From Clitoria ternatea (lineage: Eukaryota; Streptophyta; Magnoliopsida; Fabales; Fabaceae), in assembly GCA_037962975.1 (NCBI GenBank), contig CM075670.1, positions 233,328,242 through 233,392,241 on the forward strand: a DNA stretch of 64,000 bases. Reading direction: 5' to 3'. The notes under the pieces are model-generated. The model was not told where the DNA came from. It searched no databases and saw nothing but the letters and a program-made list of their open reading frames with translations. Below, piece after piece: positions 1 through 12,038 of the stretch. The position numbers were made by a program, and so were the translations under genes. Each line of letters begins with the position of its first letter. Positions within the stretch are counted from its first letter, which is position 1.

Positions 1-947
1 CCCAACTGCGGATGCGAGATGTGTGTACCAGGTCAAAACAGCCCCAGCTAGGCTGTCCTGGAAAAAGTGGATCAGTAAAGGGTCGTTAGAGGTGTGTGAG
101 GCCATCTTTCTACAATACATGGTAAGATGATTTTTAGGGCAAGTTAAACTACGCTACTTGTTAAAATCTGGCACCTTAAATTTTGGGGGAAGGACAACAT
201 CAGGGATCAGACATAGTTCAACTGCCTTTCCTAACCTAAAATCTCCCATCCCTTCCATTGCCTTTAATCGCCTCTCAAGGATCTCTATTTTCCCATCTTG
301 GGTGGCAGCGGCGGCTCCTAAGCCAGGGGCAACATGAGGATTCATTTGCCCATAAGGTTTGTAGATGTGTGTAGCCGCATAAGGGGGATTTGCTTGGTCT
401 GTATTTAATATGGAGAACTGGGGTCGGCAATGGCTTGAGGGATATAGGTAGGCTGGGTAACTTGGGCTTGAGGGGCCTGTGTCTGGGCTTGGGCCATTTG
501 GAATTCACGAAGGGGTGGTATGCTTGGTTGGGCGGAGTAGAGGACTGGTTCTTGGTAGTTTCGCTCTTCTTGTGGGCCAGTGTGGAGAGAGGGGAAATAT
601 CCTAGGGGTAAGCCATATAATAGGAAAGGTATGGCATTACCATCCACATCCACGAAGGTGTGTTGCTGGGTATATGTCGCGCCATGGCCAGGTTGCGACT
701 TACCAACAGGGTTCGGCCTTCTGATATGGACAGTGAGGGGTGGTGCTATAGGATTGGGGACTTGTTCTGTGGTTGGGCCAGGAGGGTACCGCGGGGTAGG
801 TGGCAGGTGCTGGGCATCCTCAATACCAACAGAGGAGCCCCCTTCTGTGACCCTTTTTTCTAGAAGCTTAGCCATCTCAGCCATTTGTTCCTTGAGTTGA
901 TTAAGCTCAACTCTCAAATTCTTGTTTTCTTGCTCTATTTCTACCAA
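1..947 (-). pseudogene. Ogre-type retrotransposon gag, 5' part, broken
   Basis: Gag polyprotein (capsid precursor) of a Ty3/gypsy Ogre/Tat element, read right to left and cut by the left window edge. It begins with a coiled-coil-like N-terminus near 947 (MVEIEQENKNL), then a Pro/Gln-rich linker. A second open stretch at 154-345 has the conserved ELCLIPDVVLPPKFKVPDF segment that opens the retrotransposon gag domain. After a stop near 154, a third frame at 1-120 reads LLIHFFQDSL...WYTHL, the core of the same domain. The three parts lie in different frames or behind stops, so the copy is dead. It sits downstream of ORF1 (1,288-3,054) in the usual Ogre order. Family identity is from recognised motifs, not a search. 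Confidence 0.82.
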
Positions 948-1287
948 GAGTTTCTTTTAGAGCCTAGTCTTGTAAGGATGTTTACCCGTAATGTCTAAAG
1001 AAACATAGAAATTGTTAGAAGCAAAACAATTGATAACAAAAATAGTAAGAAAATATGGCGTGGGACGTAATTCGAAACTCAGCGCGTATCCTCCGACTGT
1101 TCCCCAGAACGTCACGTTCAAAAGTACTAAGTAAAGCAGTAAATGGAAATTAACATGAGATAGTCGTAGAAGCAGAAGATTCCTTCATTCTATGTTTCCA
1201 CAAGGGTACAATGTTACCATAAAGGCTTGATTACAATACATGAAAACATATTAGCCATTCCTGGCTTGGGCAATCATAACTCTTATT
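948..1287. other. Ogre ORF1-gag spacer
   Basis: About 340 bases between the end of ORF1 and the gag start of the Ogre element. I see no open frame of note and no other recognisable element here. In Ogre elements ORF1 and gag are separate reading frames, so a short untranslated spacer is expected. Confidence 0.5.
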
Positions 1288-3054
1288 TTACAAATTCTCT
1301 CTACAATAACTCAAGAAAATTAAAATTTCTTTTGGAGTAGTGAGATGATTGGCCATCCCCTCAGTATGTTTCAGCAAGGATGGGAGATCTTCTAGAGCTC
1401 CATTAGCCAAGTACGCCATATTAGCAAAATGACCCATCCACGAATGAATGATTTCATCTTTTTAAGTCAACTCGGCCTCCAAAAGGTGTATGGCTTCTTG
1501 ACAGTCTTGCTCTATGCTCATGGCATGTTGTTGTTCACCATTTATCTCTTGCTCGAAAGCCCATACCACTTCTTTAAGTTGCTCCTCCAACCTGTGGACT
1601 TGGGACTGCAACAGCTCCTTTTGTGCCAAAGCGTTCCGTTTATTCTCTTTGGATTATGTCAACATATCCTTCAGAAACTGTTTCTCAGCCAAGATGGTGT
1701 CACTTTGCTTGCTTCTCATTTTTAGCTAAGAGTTGGCTGCCCGAAGACATTGGTCTTGTTTTATCCTGTAGTCTTCTTCAACCTTTCATTTTTTCCTAAT
1801 TTCTTCAATGGCTTGCTTATTCTCTAAATTTTCCCTTTTTTGAAGGGTGCATTCTTGTTGATATCTCAATAAGTCTTCTTCTAGCTTCTTGTTCTTAGTA
1901 GTCAACTCCTCTATCTTGGCCGTCAATGCCTCGGTTACTTTATCTTTTATGATAAGTGGTGGCGCAGGAATGCTTGCCGGTAGATAAGAAGGACTCCTGA
2001 AAGGCAGTTTAACAATAGAAACCCTATTCAAGACCCATTCATGATACTTTTCTCCTACAACATGGCTTCATGCCCCTAATTCTTTTCCCATCTTATGGAC
2101 TTTTCTCCACGCATTCGCTATTTCCCAAACGACAGATGTATAGCCTTCCTTCGTATAATACAAAACGAAAGAAGTGAGCAACTCTTCATTTGGTGGTCCA
2201 AACAAAGGGTAAGCCAACTGACGCTTGGCTATAACGGGATTATAGTTGATACATCCTTGCGTACCAATAAAAGGAACATTTGGATAATCCCCACAATGAT
2301 GGATGAAAGACTCGACTTCCAACCATTAGGAATACCATCTGACTTTCTCAGCTGTGAGCCCTACAAGATGATTGGCCCATTCATACTCGTTCTTTACTGA
2401 CAGTTGGCACAGTTTCAGATTAGAGACGGGACACCCAGCCTTACAAATCTGATGGAAAGCATGAGATGTGAGCCATACATATAGAATAGGTAAACAATAT
2501 ACGACCCTCCTTCCGTCTTGCGTATGATAAAAATCCATGGTGCAGTACACATTGGCTAATACTGCTATGACGGGATTCTCCAACCTGTGCTTGAGAGCCA
2601 TGAAGATAGCGATGGCATCATAATCCACGTAGTTATCAAGATTAGGGAATAAGATAACTCCATAGATTGTAAAAGCTAAAGTATCCATAAAAGCTTCCCA
2701 ATCCTCCTTATTTGCTAGGATCTATATGTGTTTCTCAAGAAACTCCTGAGTGAATCTAGGAATCTGATTTCTATTCATCTGTACCCTTTTCAATGCCTCA
2801 GGATGAATTTTCAAAATTCGAGTGACAGAAGTGATAGTTTCATGATGATCTAGATGGCAATAGGGAATCTGTCCTTCCAGAGGCATCCCCAAGATTTGTT
2901 TGAATTCTTCTATGGATGGGGCCAGCTAAAAATCCCTAAAGGTGAAGCATCTGATAGGCGGGTCATAGAACTGCGTTAAGGCTGTGATCGCCTCGGTTTG
3001 CACTTCCACTTCTAAGAGCTTTAGAATTCTCCCATACCTTCTAGTAAAGGCCAT
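1288..3054 (-). pseudogene. Ogre ORF1 (DUF7745-like protein), nonsense-riddled
   Basis: The extra ORF found upstream of gag in Ogre elements; its function is not known. One frame runs from an ATG at 3,054 (MAFTRRYGRILKLL) to a TAA at 1,288-1,290, 588 codons. The N-terminal two thirds (segments around 2,700-3,050, 2,326-2,688 and 2,068-2,322) match the plant DUF7745 pattern, including RRVVYCLPILYVWL and an LFGPPNEELL segment. The C-terminal third is a long charged coiled coil (for example EELTTKNKKLEEDLLRYQQE). The frame is kept throughout but broken by about eight stops, among them 2,926-2,928, 2,722-2,724, 2,326-2,328, 2,068-2,070 and 1,786-1,788. No frameshift is needed to read it. Several stops are TAG or TAA where Gln would fit, consistent with C-to-T decay of methylated DNA. 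Confidence 0.8.
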
Positions 3055-4261
3055 CTTCTGTGTCAAGTTCAATTTTCTCCCCATTATTTAGAGACTACCA
3101 ATGTCAACTTTCTTGGCTTTAACATGCAGTATTCTTCTTAGTTCAGTCACATCTATACCACAATTATCATGTCTCATGTTAATTTCCATACTTGCTCAGA
3201 GGTACTTGTTAAGTCCAATGGCTTCCTGCAGGAATAAAGATAAGGAAAAAAGATTAGTTACTATCGTGTTTTGTGAACCGTTACTTCCTACCGATTTATT
3301 AAAAATATTTTCATTTCAGGAAGTAGCGGTCAACAAAAATTCATGCTAAACTGAAGTCATGCGGGCCATAGATTTTCCAATCATCGTTAATATCTTACTT
3401 GAAGAGAAACAAAATTATATTTCACTTTTCATTTTTTGTTCCGACGGTTGGGAAAATCTACGACCCAGGACTCAAAGGTACATGACAAAGAGGGAGCAGC
3501 CTACCCGTCAAAAGATTACTAGTCCTTTTTAGAAAAGTGAGTTTTTTTGGAATAAAGTAATCCTCTAACAGGTAAGTGACTCATCAAAAGGGAAAGCGAG
3601 AATGATGTAAGGTAAAGTAAAGTCTGCCCTTTGTGGCCTAAGTCAGGTTTTTTCTGGAAGTCTTTTCTGGGCCCTATGGCTTGTCTAAGAGTGATTCCTC
3701 ACGTCGGGTAGCTTGCACTAGACTTCTAAAAAGGTGACTAGAGCCAAGATCCTACTCATGATGTAACCAGAGTAGTAGGGAATCTACTAGGTGTGTACAT
3801 CATGAAAGGTCAAACTCTAGTTGGGGTTCTTACGATCACCAGATGAGAAGTATATCCCAAACGACACCGCTACCAACCTCCCCTAACTTAAGTTTCATTT
3901 GGGGCCCGGGTATAGGGCGCTGCTCATAAGTGTTTGCAAAATATGTAAGTGTAGTGTATGAAAGGGCATTCAATACCTGTACCTTACCTATCCTGCACAG
4001 AGAATAAACACAGAACAACACAGAAGTCATCTACTCTAGGTCTAAATAATTACAGAAAAATAATATAGAGTCCTCTATCCTAGGGTTCAATAATCAAGCA
4101 AATGCTAATAGCGCATAAATGATAAGATACGAGTGAAACTAAAAACAAGCATCTACAATGTTAACAGAAAATAAAATAAGGAAAAAATCAAAACAGACAA
4201 AAGGCTATATAAAAAAAACACGTGCTTTCAATCTAACTGGCCTGACTCTCTTAAAAATCAC
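3055..4261 (-). other. Ogre 5' leader between PBS and ORF1
   Basis: Untranslated leader of the Ogre element on the minus strand, between its primer-binding site and ORF1. It has only short chance ORFs. A leader of about 1.2 kb is consistent with the Ogre layout. No separate insertion is visible in it. Confidence 0.6.
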
Positions 4262-4279
4262 TCCCCAGTGGAGTCGCCA
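4262..4279 (-). promoter_or_regulatory. Primer-binding site of the Ogre element
   Basis: On the minus strand this reads TGGCGACTCCACTGGGGA, the characteristic Ogre PBS (usually assigned to tRNA-Arg). It lies two bases inside the LTR end, which reads ...GTCGCGACA. It fixes the element's orientation (minus) and the inner end of the 5' LTR at about 4,282. Confidence 0.85.
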
Positions 4280-4281
4280 TC

Positions 4282-5100
4282 TGTCGCGACCGGTGGATCG
4301 CGGAAATGACGAAAGCAAAACAGAACAGGGAGTCGCCACTAATATTTTTATCCATAGGGAAAAAACATTGTAAAAAAACTTATCTTTATCAAGGCACTGG
4401 TTAAGAATGAGGTTCAGGTTCGGGAGTCGATTACAAGTAGGGAAGGTATTAGCACTACACTACGCCTGTTAAAAATAGTACCAAGATTAAAAAATATAAA
4501 TAGCTTTAAAATCACTTTTGTTTCTTCCTTTTTGAAAATAAGAGAGGCAAATGAGATAATTAAATAAAGAGTTTAGGAGAAGATTAACAGGACATCGCAT
4601 CCAAATTAACCATAATTTTAGTAAGGAAACATGTGGAACAGGGAAGAATACAAACAAGACGTCTTATCTAAATTAGTCATTCTTGTCAAGAGGCAGGCTC
4701 AAAAAGGAAAAAAGTCAATAGGATATTTCCTCCAAATTAACCTCATTTTGGGAAGATGATAATGGCTAGAACGAAAATGGAAAAAATAACAAGACGTCAC
4801 GTCTAAATTGATTTTCATGAAAATAGTAAGAATGAGAGTATTTTTGAAAGAAAGGCAAGAAAGTAAGGGAAATGGGCCCAACAGGAATTAATTCTCGGTC
4901 CTACGTATTCTCGAGCTTTTGAGAAATCAGGGTTATGTAGATCTTAAGAGGGATAATCTCACAGTAATGTTATAAGATTCGATATCAGATCAGGTCTAAG
5001 AGGAAAAAGGAATACAAGGCGAAGTTTTCCATACGTGTATAGGACCTAGAAATAGTATAGGCAAAAGTACTTCTACACGACACTAACTTAAAATTACTTA
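4282..5100 (-). repeat. 5' LTR of the Ogre element (outer end not determined)
   Basis: LTR sequence directly upstream of the PBS on the minus strand. Two blocks typical of legume Ogre LTRs are visible: the one around 4,400-4,460 (...gggaaggtattagcac..., plus strand) and the one around 4,890-4,940 (cggtcctacgtattctcgag). The second LTR is outside the window, so the outer boundary cannot be set by comparison. The LTR may extend well past 5,100; a possible TG start lies near 5,526 (minus TGTTGAAAAG), which is a guess. Confidence 0.6.
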
Positions 5101-6149
5101 TGTACAAAAATATCAAAAATGCATGTTTTTATTGTTTTGCACTATGAAACAGAACAATAAAAAGAAAAAAAGGAATTTCAACAAAAACAAAAATAAATAA
5201 AATAAAAGAACAAGAAATAAATGAAGGAATTGTAACCGGTATAGGAGTGCGCGCTGTGAAGACCGGGCTTGAGACTTAGGGCAGGTGTGGACTAGGAAGG
5301 CGGTTACCGGTGTGGAGCAATGAGAACGGTCCAGGTAGTTGCTGAATCCGATGTAGGAGTTCAGTAATATCCGGTATGCTAGATTAAAAAAAATCTTAGG
5401 AACTGTGGATCCAGTTGAGAACTGAACAGGACCGGGGGTCAGAATCCGAAGGGGATCCGATATTGAAATAGGAACCTGGTCGATGTCCAATTAGCTGGGA
5501 AAGGTGAGATGGTACTACTTTTCAACACTTAGATTACGAAGTAAGTTTGATGGGAAATTCGGGCAGAGTTTTGGTAATGAAGTCTTCTTAAGGGGGTTCA
5601 GGGTACAAAGTTTGAACCAGTTCTTCCGGGAAAGGATTCAAAAAATCCACCCCTTGGACCTCTTCAAGTGAGGCATTCATAGAGTTTTCTTCCACCTCCA
5701 CCCATGCTGCTGAATGCTGTGACAGCTCACGTTTCCATCGACCCAGGCTTGTAATGGCGATACAAGCTGGCCACTGAATAGTTGTGGGGAGCAGAGAGGA
5801 GTGGGGAATTTTTTATTATTTCCTATTTTGTTCTTATCTACCATTCCTCCAAATTTTATGATCGAATCTAGTAGTGCTTTGTCACGTCAGGACGAGGTCC
5901 AAGACGATATGGGAGTGTTTTGAATCATTCACATCGGAGGGAGCTTGTATGATACAGGTTGAACTGGCACCTCGACCGGTATAAGGAACCAAGACGGTGT
6001 AACAGGACTCATCGACATGGACCCCAGAAGGGCCGATGTTAGCTTCTTTGTTCATAGCCTACACCGGCTCTTTGTTTGGCCGGTGTTATCTTTTTACTAT
6101 TTTTGTTGGCCTTATTTTCAAAGTGAACTTGGGTCGGACCGAAGGAGGT
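5101..6149 (-). other. Unresolved retroelement-like segment between Ogre LTR and Athila fragment
   Basis: About 1 kb that is either the outer part of the Ogre LTR or a fragment of another Tat-type element. On the minus strand, stretches around 5,540-5,700 and 5,880-6,110 read like degraded polyprotein (for example NASLEEVQG and NPFPEELVQTLYPE, and a segment with HVDESCYTVLVPY) with intervening stops. I recognise no domain. A pyrimidine-rich run on the minus strand covers about 5,150-5,220. Confidence 0.35.
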
Positions 6150-7739
6150 GTTTACAATCCCAAACAAAATATTTTACATCCTTGAAAAATTTCTTTCTTT
6201 ACTCCCAATTTAGATCATTTGGAAGAACTCTTGCAGCTTTAAAATTAGCCATATCAGTAAACCATGGCCGTTTTGTTACTTCAAAAAGTTTTTCATCAGG
6301 AAATTCTTCCAAGATGTCTTTTCTTTGGCAGTAACCTCATCATTCATTAATCTAGAAAGATGGTCAGTGACCATATTTTCACTACCCTTTTTATATTTGA
6401 TTTCAAGATCATATTCCTGAAGGAGCAGAATCCATCAGATTAACCGAGGTTTAGAATCACTTTTAGTCAAAAGGTACTTGAATGCTACATGATCAGTAAA
6501 AACAATTATTTTTGAACCAATCAAGTATGATCTAAATTTTTCTAAGGCATACACTATGGCTAGTAATTCTTTTTTAGTAGTTGCATAATTTATTTGATTT
6601 TCATTTAAAACTTTACTAGCATAGTATATAACCCTAAAAACTTTTTCATATCTTTGACCTAAAACTGCTCCCACGGCATAATCACTTGCATCGCACAACA
6701 GTTCAAAGGGTAAATTCCAATTAGGAGCAATAATTACAGGGGCAGAAACCAATTTTTCTTTCAAGAAATTGAAAGCTTTAAGACATGCTTCATCAAACTT
6801 GAATTCAACATCTTTATTTAGAAGATTTGTTAAAGGTTTAGCAATTTTTGAAAAATCTTGAATAAATCTTCTATAGAATCCAGCATGTCCTAAGAAACTT
6901 CTAATACCTTTTACATTTACAAGGGGTGGGAGTTTAGAGATTACCTCAATTTTGGCTTGGTCTACTTCAATACCTTTAGAAGAAATTTTATGACCGAGTA
7001 CAATTCCTTCTTTCACCATGAAGTGACATTTCTCCCAATTTAACACTAAATTTGTTTCAATACACTGCCTCAGTACGGTGTCCAAGTTGGTTAGACATGA
7101 TTCAAATGAATTCCCAAAGACTGAGAAATCATCCATGAAAATCTCAATGCTATTTTCAATTAGATATGCAAAAATAGCAAACATACAGCTCTGAAAAGTA
7201 ACAAGTGCATTACATAATCCGAATGGCATTTTTCTATAAGCAAATATGCTAAAAGGATATGTAAAAGTAGTCTTTTCCTGATCAAGAGGGTCAACAACAA
7301 TTTGATTATATCCAAAATATCCATCAAGAAAATAATAGTGATCTTGTTCAGACAATCTTTCAAGCATTTGATCCATAAAAGGGAGTGGAAAATGATCTTT
7401 TCTTATTGCTTGATTTAATTTTCTATAATCAATACACATTCTCCAACTAGTGATAGTTCTTGTTGGGATTAATTCATTTTTATCATTAACAATTACTGTC
7501 ATACCACCCTTTTTTGGAACAACTTGTACAGGACTTACCCATGCACTATCAGAAATGGGATAGATAATACCTGCTTTCAGCAATTTAAAAACCTCCTTCT
7601 TGGTTACCTCTTTCATGGTTGGATTGAGGCGCCTTTGAGGTTGAGCAATAAGTTTAAAATCATCCTCTAATAAAATCTTATGCATGCAGTATGATGGACT
7701 TATACCTTTCAGATCTTTAAGTGTCTATCTGATTGCTTC
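6150..7739 (-). pseudogene. Athila pol: RT, RNase H and start of integrase
   Basis: Reverse transcriptase and RNase H of the Athila element. The open part 6,435-7,685 (416 codons) contains, in order, the RT entry (QPQRRLNPTMKEVTKKEV), the VSPVQVVPKKGG block, WRMCIDYRKLN, the palm with the catalytic IFMDDFSVFG (YxDD variant, here FMDD), LGHKIS, and the RNase H region (LPFELLCDASDYAVGAVLG, FTDH). In the usual TDHSALKYLL the residue after H is Val here, and FLDGYSGYNQI has Phe for Ser, minor drift. Reading on leftward past a stop, KKGSENMVTDHLSR marks the RNase H end, and PWFTDMANFKAA followed by KKFFKDVKYFVWD marks the integrase N-terminal region, where the element is cut. In-frame stops also precede the open part (about 7,725-7,740). 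Confidence 0.85.
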
Positions 7740-7976
7740 TTAATTTCTTTTCAATACTTCTACTAGCTTTTCTTCTTCTGTTTCACTTAACAAATTACTA
7801 ATAATTACTGGTTTTAGATTACCTTCTTTCAAAAAGATATACTTTAGGTTGGAAGGTAGCACTTTCAATCTAGGCCTCTGGATTTCTTTAACGGGTACTT
7901 CTTGGATTTCTTTAATTTTTCTTGATTCAGGGGAAATTTCTTTCCCTTGATCAAGGTTTTTAAGATACTTGTCTAC

Positions 7977-8549
7977 CTATTTTTCTTCTTCTTCACTCAA
8001 ACATTCCACAGAGTTAGTTAGTAACTTATTTAGAGGGTCAGAAATTGACATACCTTTGGATATGGAAAGGCAAACTTCGTCGAGAACATCCACCTTAAAA
8101 CAGTCTTGTTTTGAGTTGGGATGTTTCATGGCTTTGAAAACATCAAAGTTCACCTCTTCATCATGTACTCTTACTGCTAGTTTCCCATTATCTACATCAA
8201 TGAGCACCCTAGCAGTCTTTATAAATGGTCTTCCCAGGATCAGGGGGACTTCAGCATCCTCTTCCATGTCTAAAACCACAAAGTCAACAGGGAAGTAGAA
8301 CTTGTCAACTTTTACAAGTACATCTTCCATAATACCATAGGGTCTCTTGATTGATCTATCGGCCAATTGCAGAGTCATTTTTGTTCTCTGAGGATCAAGA
8401 TCCCCAATTCGCTTCATCATACTTAGAGGCATTAGATTAATGCTAGCCCCTAAGTCTAAAAAGGCTTTCCCAATATTTACACCTCCAATAGAGACAGGAA
8501 TGGTGAAACTTCCAGGGTCTTTCAACTTTTCTGGCATGTTATATTGCAA
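7977..8549 (-). pseudogene. Athila aspartic protease domain
   Basis: Open segment of 190 codons in the same frame as the RT segment, so both belong to one pol reading frame now split by stops near 7,977 and 7,730. The catalytic region reads FLDLGASINLMPLSM, the Athila version of the retroviral-type aspartic protease active site (DLG in place of DSG/DTG), followed by the flap-like LQLADRSIKRPYGI and LILGRPFI near the end. In an active element it would cleave the Gag-Pol polyprotein. The link to gag on the right is broken by a stop after the Gln-Lys-Ser segment near 8,540. Confidence 0.85.
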
Positions 8550-8559
8550 AATAGCACTG

Positions 8560-10342
8560 CAACCTGCTTCAAGTTCAACAATTTCCTATCATACCTCCTC
8601 TTTTTGGTAAGTAATTCTTTCATAAACTTTGCATATGTTGGCATCTATTCCAATGCCTTAGAGAATGGGATGTTTATGTGTAATTGCTTGAAGATTTCAA
8701 GGAATCTTTTGTATTCCTTTTCCTTATCCTTCTTTGATGGCGCATGTGAATAAGGTAGATCCCTAACTGGAGGTGTCTGATCCAAATACTAATTTTTTTG
8801 TTTTTTATTTTTTTTATTTTTTTGTTTTTCTTTTTCATCATTTTCTTTATTTTGTTCTTCATTCTCTTTTTCATTTTTTCTTTTTCTTCTTTTTTCTCTT
8901 TTTCTTTTTCTTTTTCTTTACAATCATTTCCTATAACTTTTCCACTTCTTGTAAAAATAGCCTTACATTGTTCTCTTAGATTTTGAGTAGTTGTAGAAAA
9001 ACCAGAGCTTTTCATATCGGCTACTTCTTTTGCTAACTGTCCTAATTGCATGTCTGACGCTTTACGTACGGCTTCATTTGTTTACATATATTGTAGCAAT
9101 TGTTGGATAGATTCCTCTATTCTAGTTAGCCTTGCTATTTGATCAGATTGTGGTTGTTGTTGTTTGAATTGATTGTTAGGAGGTCTGTTGGAAGTTCCAA
9201 CATCTTGTTTCCAGCTAAGATTCTGATTCTGCCAACCCTGTGGGTAATTGTTAGGAAAAGAATTACCAAGACTAATAGGAAAAATACCTAAAGGTATTCT
9301 TTGGTGAATCAGGAAATTGGCTTGTTCTTGATCATTTCCATCAGGGGCACAATAACCATATGGTTGTTTCGCCATGCAATGCACACATTGTTTCAATTGA
9401 GCGAGTGGTGGTGATGATACTTGACCAATTTGAAGTTTTTCCAATTGTTTGCTCATTGCCTTCATTTTTTGTGTTAGCAATTTTTGCTAAGCTAAAACTG
9501 CATCATTTACTCCTAACTCAAGCATACCTGTTTTCCTTGATGTACTACTTTTTTCATGCTTTGCTTGACGGTCACTGGTTGACATGGACTCCATGATTGA
9601 TATTGCCTCTTCAACAGTTTTGTTCATTAAAGAACCATTTGTACATGCATCTAACATCATCTTGAACTGAGGTAATAAACCATGATAAACGATTCTTACC
9701 TTCCCGGCATCATCCAAATTATGGGGGACATTTCCTAAGAAGCGCTTTGAATCTTTCTCATGCTTCACCGAGTGATTCATCATGATTTTGTGAAAAAAAA
9801 TGTATGGCTGTCATTGCTTCAAAATATTTTGAAGGTGAATAAAATCTTTCCAAAAATTTTGTTTCAACATCGGACCAGTTTGTAAAACTACCAGGTAGAC
9901 AAGATTTAAACCATTCTTTAGCTTTCCCAATCAAAGAAAAAGGAAACAATCTCATGTAAACAGATTCTTCTTGATTGGGTTCGAAACCAATTGTGCTGCA
10001 TAACTCATAAAAAATAGTTAAGTGTTTATAAGGTTCCTCATTATTTAAACCAGCAAATTGATTATTTTGAATAATGTTTAGAGTAGCTGGTTTAATTTCT
10101 ACAGCAGCAATAGGTCCTTGGTACATCCCCGAAACACAGGGTGGTCCATTAATAGCAGTAAATTGTCCCAATGTTCTTCTTTGTTCAGCAGCCATATTTG
10201 ATTTTTCAAAATTTTCAAAAGAACATGAAGTAGAAGAAGAAGAAGTTTTTGTTTTTTTAGATTTTAAAGCTTTGAGTTTCTTTACAAACTTCTCAATCTT
10301 AGGATCAAAGAACACTTTCCCTGTAGAAGATCGAGTTTGCAT
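8560..10342 (-). pseudogene. Athila gag, frameshifted
   Basis: Gag of the Athila element, starting at an ATG at 10,342 (MQTRSSTGKVFF). The capsid-type domain is clear around 9,760-10,080 (EEPYKHLTIFYELC, LFPFSLIGKAKEWF, PGSFTNWSDVETKFLERF). After 9,758 the frame shifts; the remainder runs through 9,487-9,783 and 9,082-9,480, the latter holding a zinc-knuckle-like CVHC...YGYC stretch, and 8,674-9,051. That last stretch contains a low-complexity Lys/Glu run from a homopurine tract at about 8,790-8,940. At least one frameshift and three stops are present. Confidence 0.82.
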
Positions 10343-10486
10343 AAATAAACTAAATACAGAAAGTTAGTGTAACAATATTAAGAAAAATGAATAAATAAAT
10401 GATTAAAATAAAATTGAAAATTTAACTAAGGTAAAAAAAATTTACCACAGTAATTAAAAATTTATTGTTTTACTGAATGAATTCAA

Positions 10487-10504
10487 TCCCCGGTAACGGC
10501 GCCA
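10487..10504 (-). promoter_or_regulatory. Primer-binding site of the Athila element
   Basis: Reads TGGCGCCGTTACCGGGGA on the minus strand, one base from the common Athila PBS TGGCGCCGTTGCCGGGGA (tRNA-Asp complement). It is seven bases from the LTR end. It confirms lineage and strand. Confidence 0.88.
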
Positions 10505-10511
10505 GAAAACT

Positions 10512-12038
10512 TGTTAAACCTAAAATACTGTTGGGTCTTTTAATTGGCAAGCACACCAATTGTTTGTAGTTTTCAAAATTTAAATATCGTTCCACTGGGA
10601 TTAAACGTTTAGTGACAACAACAATTCTTTCTTACTATGGTAAAATAATAAATCAAAAGAATAATTTATACATAATTTATACAATATTCACAGATATAGA
10701 GATGGCTTTGTTCATGTGGTAAAAAGTAAAATTAAAGTAAAATAAATTAAGATAAAATGAAATTTGAATAGCAGTTGAGAATAATTCCAATACTTGAAAA
10801 GAGAACAGATTAACAAAATATGTTGGAAATTGGATCACTGTACTAGAACATAATGAAATAATTAGAGACATACATATTTAATTATCAAATTTATGTCATT
10901 GCAGCTTAAATTCATTATAACCGATCCCTCGTGATATAAATTCTAAATAGTTACTGTAAAGTCTGATCCCTCAGATGCTTTCTCAGTAAAAACTTACACT
11001 AAGTTTAGGCCTTTTCACAACAATGGTTAACAACCCTTATAGAATTGAGATACAAAGGGTACTCCAACTTTTACTTTCGTTAAAACAGGTTTCAATACAG
11101 TATGAATAATCATTCTCCCGTTTGACATTCATACGAATAAAATAAGTTTTAATACACATGAATCTCCCATTTGACGTTCATATTAATAAAAAGTTGAAAT
11201 ACTAACATACACTTGAATCATAAATATGTAGAGGTCACAATCACAACATCATATAACTAGATGAGTTTACCAATTTCAACATAAACAGATTAGTTACACA
11301 TGATGGAAGTTAATACAACACTTACAGATAGTGACGTTACAACACTTGATCACACTTCACAATATGAAAAGACACACAACACTCACTTTCTCAAGTATAT
11401 GGAAACTATTCACAACTACACACTCAGAACTCAGAATGGCTGAGCTAACACGAAGAAGAGAAGTGAAGAAAGGACTTCAGAAAGGGATGCCTGGAATGAT
11501 GGAGGATAGCCTCTATTTATAGGCTGGAATCAGGTCCTCATGCGTAGCGTCAATACTGGCGTGTAGCGTGAGGGTCCTGATTCAGCCCCCATTAACACGC
11601 ATGATTAAAGAAATGATTAAGCAATTTTTTATTCTAATCATGCCAGACTTTGCGCCACTTGTCTCCCATTCAGTTTGGCAGTTTGCAAGAGTGGATTGGC
11701 CATTATTTGGCCACTAAATTGAGTGCTTGGCCACCTGGAAATGGAATCCATGTAGCTTTTAACGCTACACATGGGTCTGACGTGTAGCGTCAGTATCCAA
11801 AGTGTGCCACGCTACGCGTGGTGTTTGATGCTACGCTTCAGCTCTCCAGTTCTTCAATTTTCTCTTTAATTTATTTATTTTTTCACTACAAAAGTAGAGA
11901 AAATTAATCAAGGCAGATTATTTCCAATAACATCCATTTATTGAATTAAAAACATAAATTCATTACAAATTAAACTAATTTTATTTAAAATAAACACACT
12001 TTTTATTATGAAAATAACAGTAAATTTGAGGACTAACA
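10512..12038 (-). repeat. 5' LTR of the Athila element
   Basis: Bounded by TGTTAGTCCTC... at 12,038 and ...AGGTTTAACA at 10,512 on the minus strand, so 1,527 bp with matching TGTT/AACA ends. The inner end is fixed by the PBS. The outer end is inferred from the TG...CA rule, because the partner LTR is lost. Inside, GTAGCGT-type short repeats occur around 11,540-11,840 (gcgtagcgtcaatactggcgtgtagcgtgagg and similar, described by motif only). The first bases outside are CTGCT; no TSD partner can be seen. Confidence 0.7.

Larger units (their letters stand above)
6150..12038 (-). mobile_element. Athila-type Ty3/gypsy retrotransposon, 3' truncated
   Basis: Minus-strand element made of 5' LTR (10,512-12,038), PBS (10,487-10,504), gag, protease, RT/RNase H and the N-terminal edge of integrase. 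It stops inside integrase near 6,150, where unrelated sequence begins, so most of integrase, any env-like region and the 3' LTR are missing from this side. Athila assignment rests on the PBS TGGCGCCGTTACCGGGGA (tRNA-Asp type), protease motif DLGASINLMP and the RT sequence. All coding regions carry stops or shifts, so the copy cannot move on its own. Confidence 0.88.

Noticed and set aside
8674..9051. Lys/Glu-rich frame and its antisense Phe-rich frames
   Set aside because: Caused by a homopurine tract in the Athila gag; not an independent protein.
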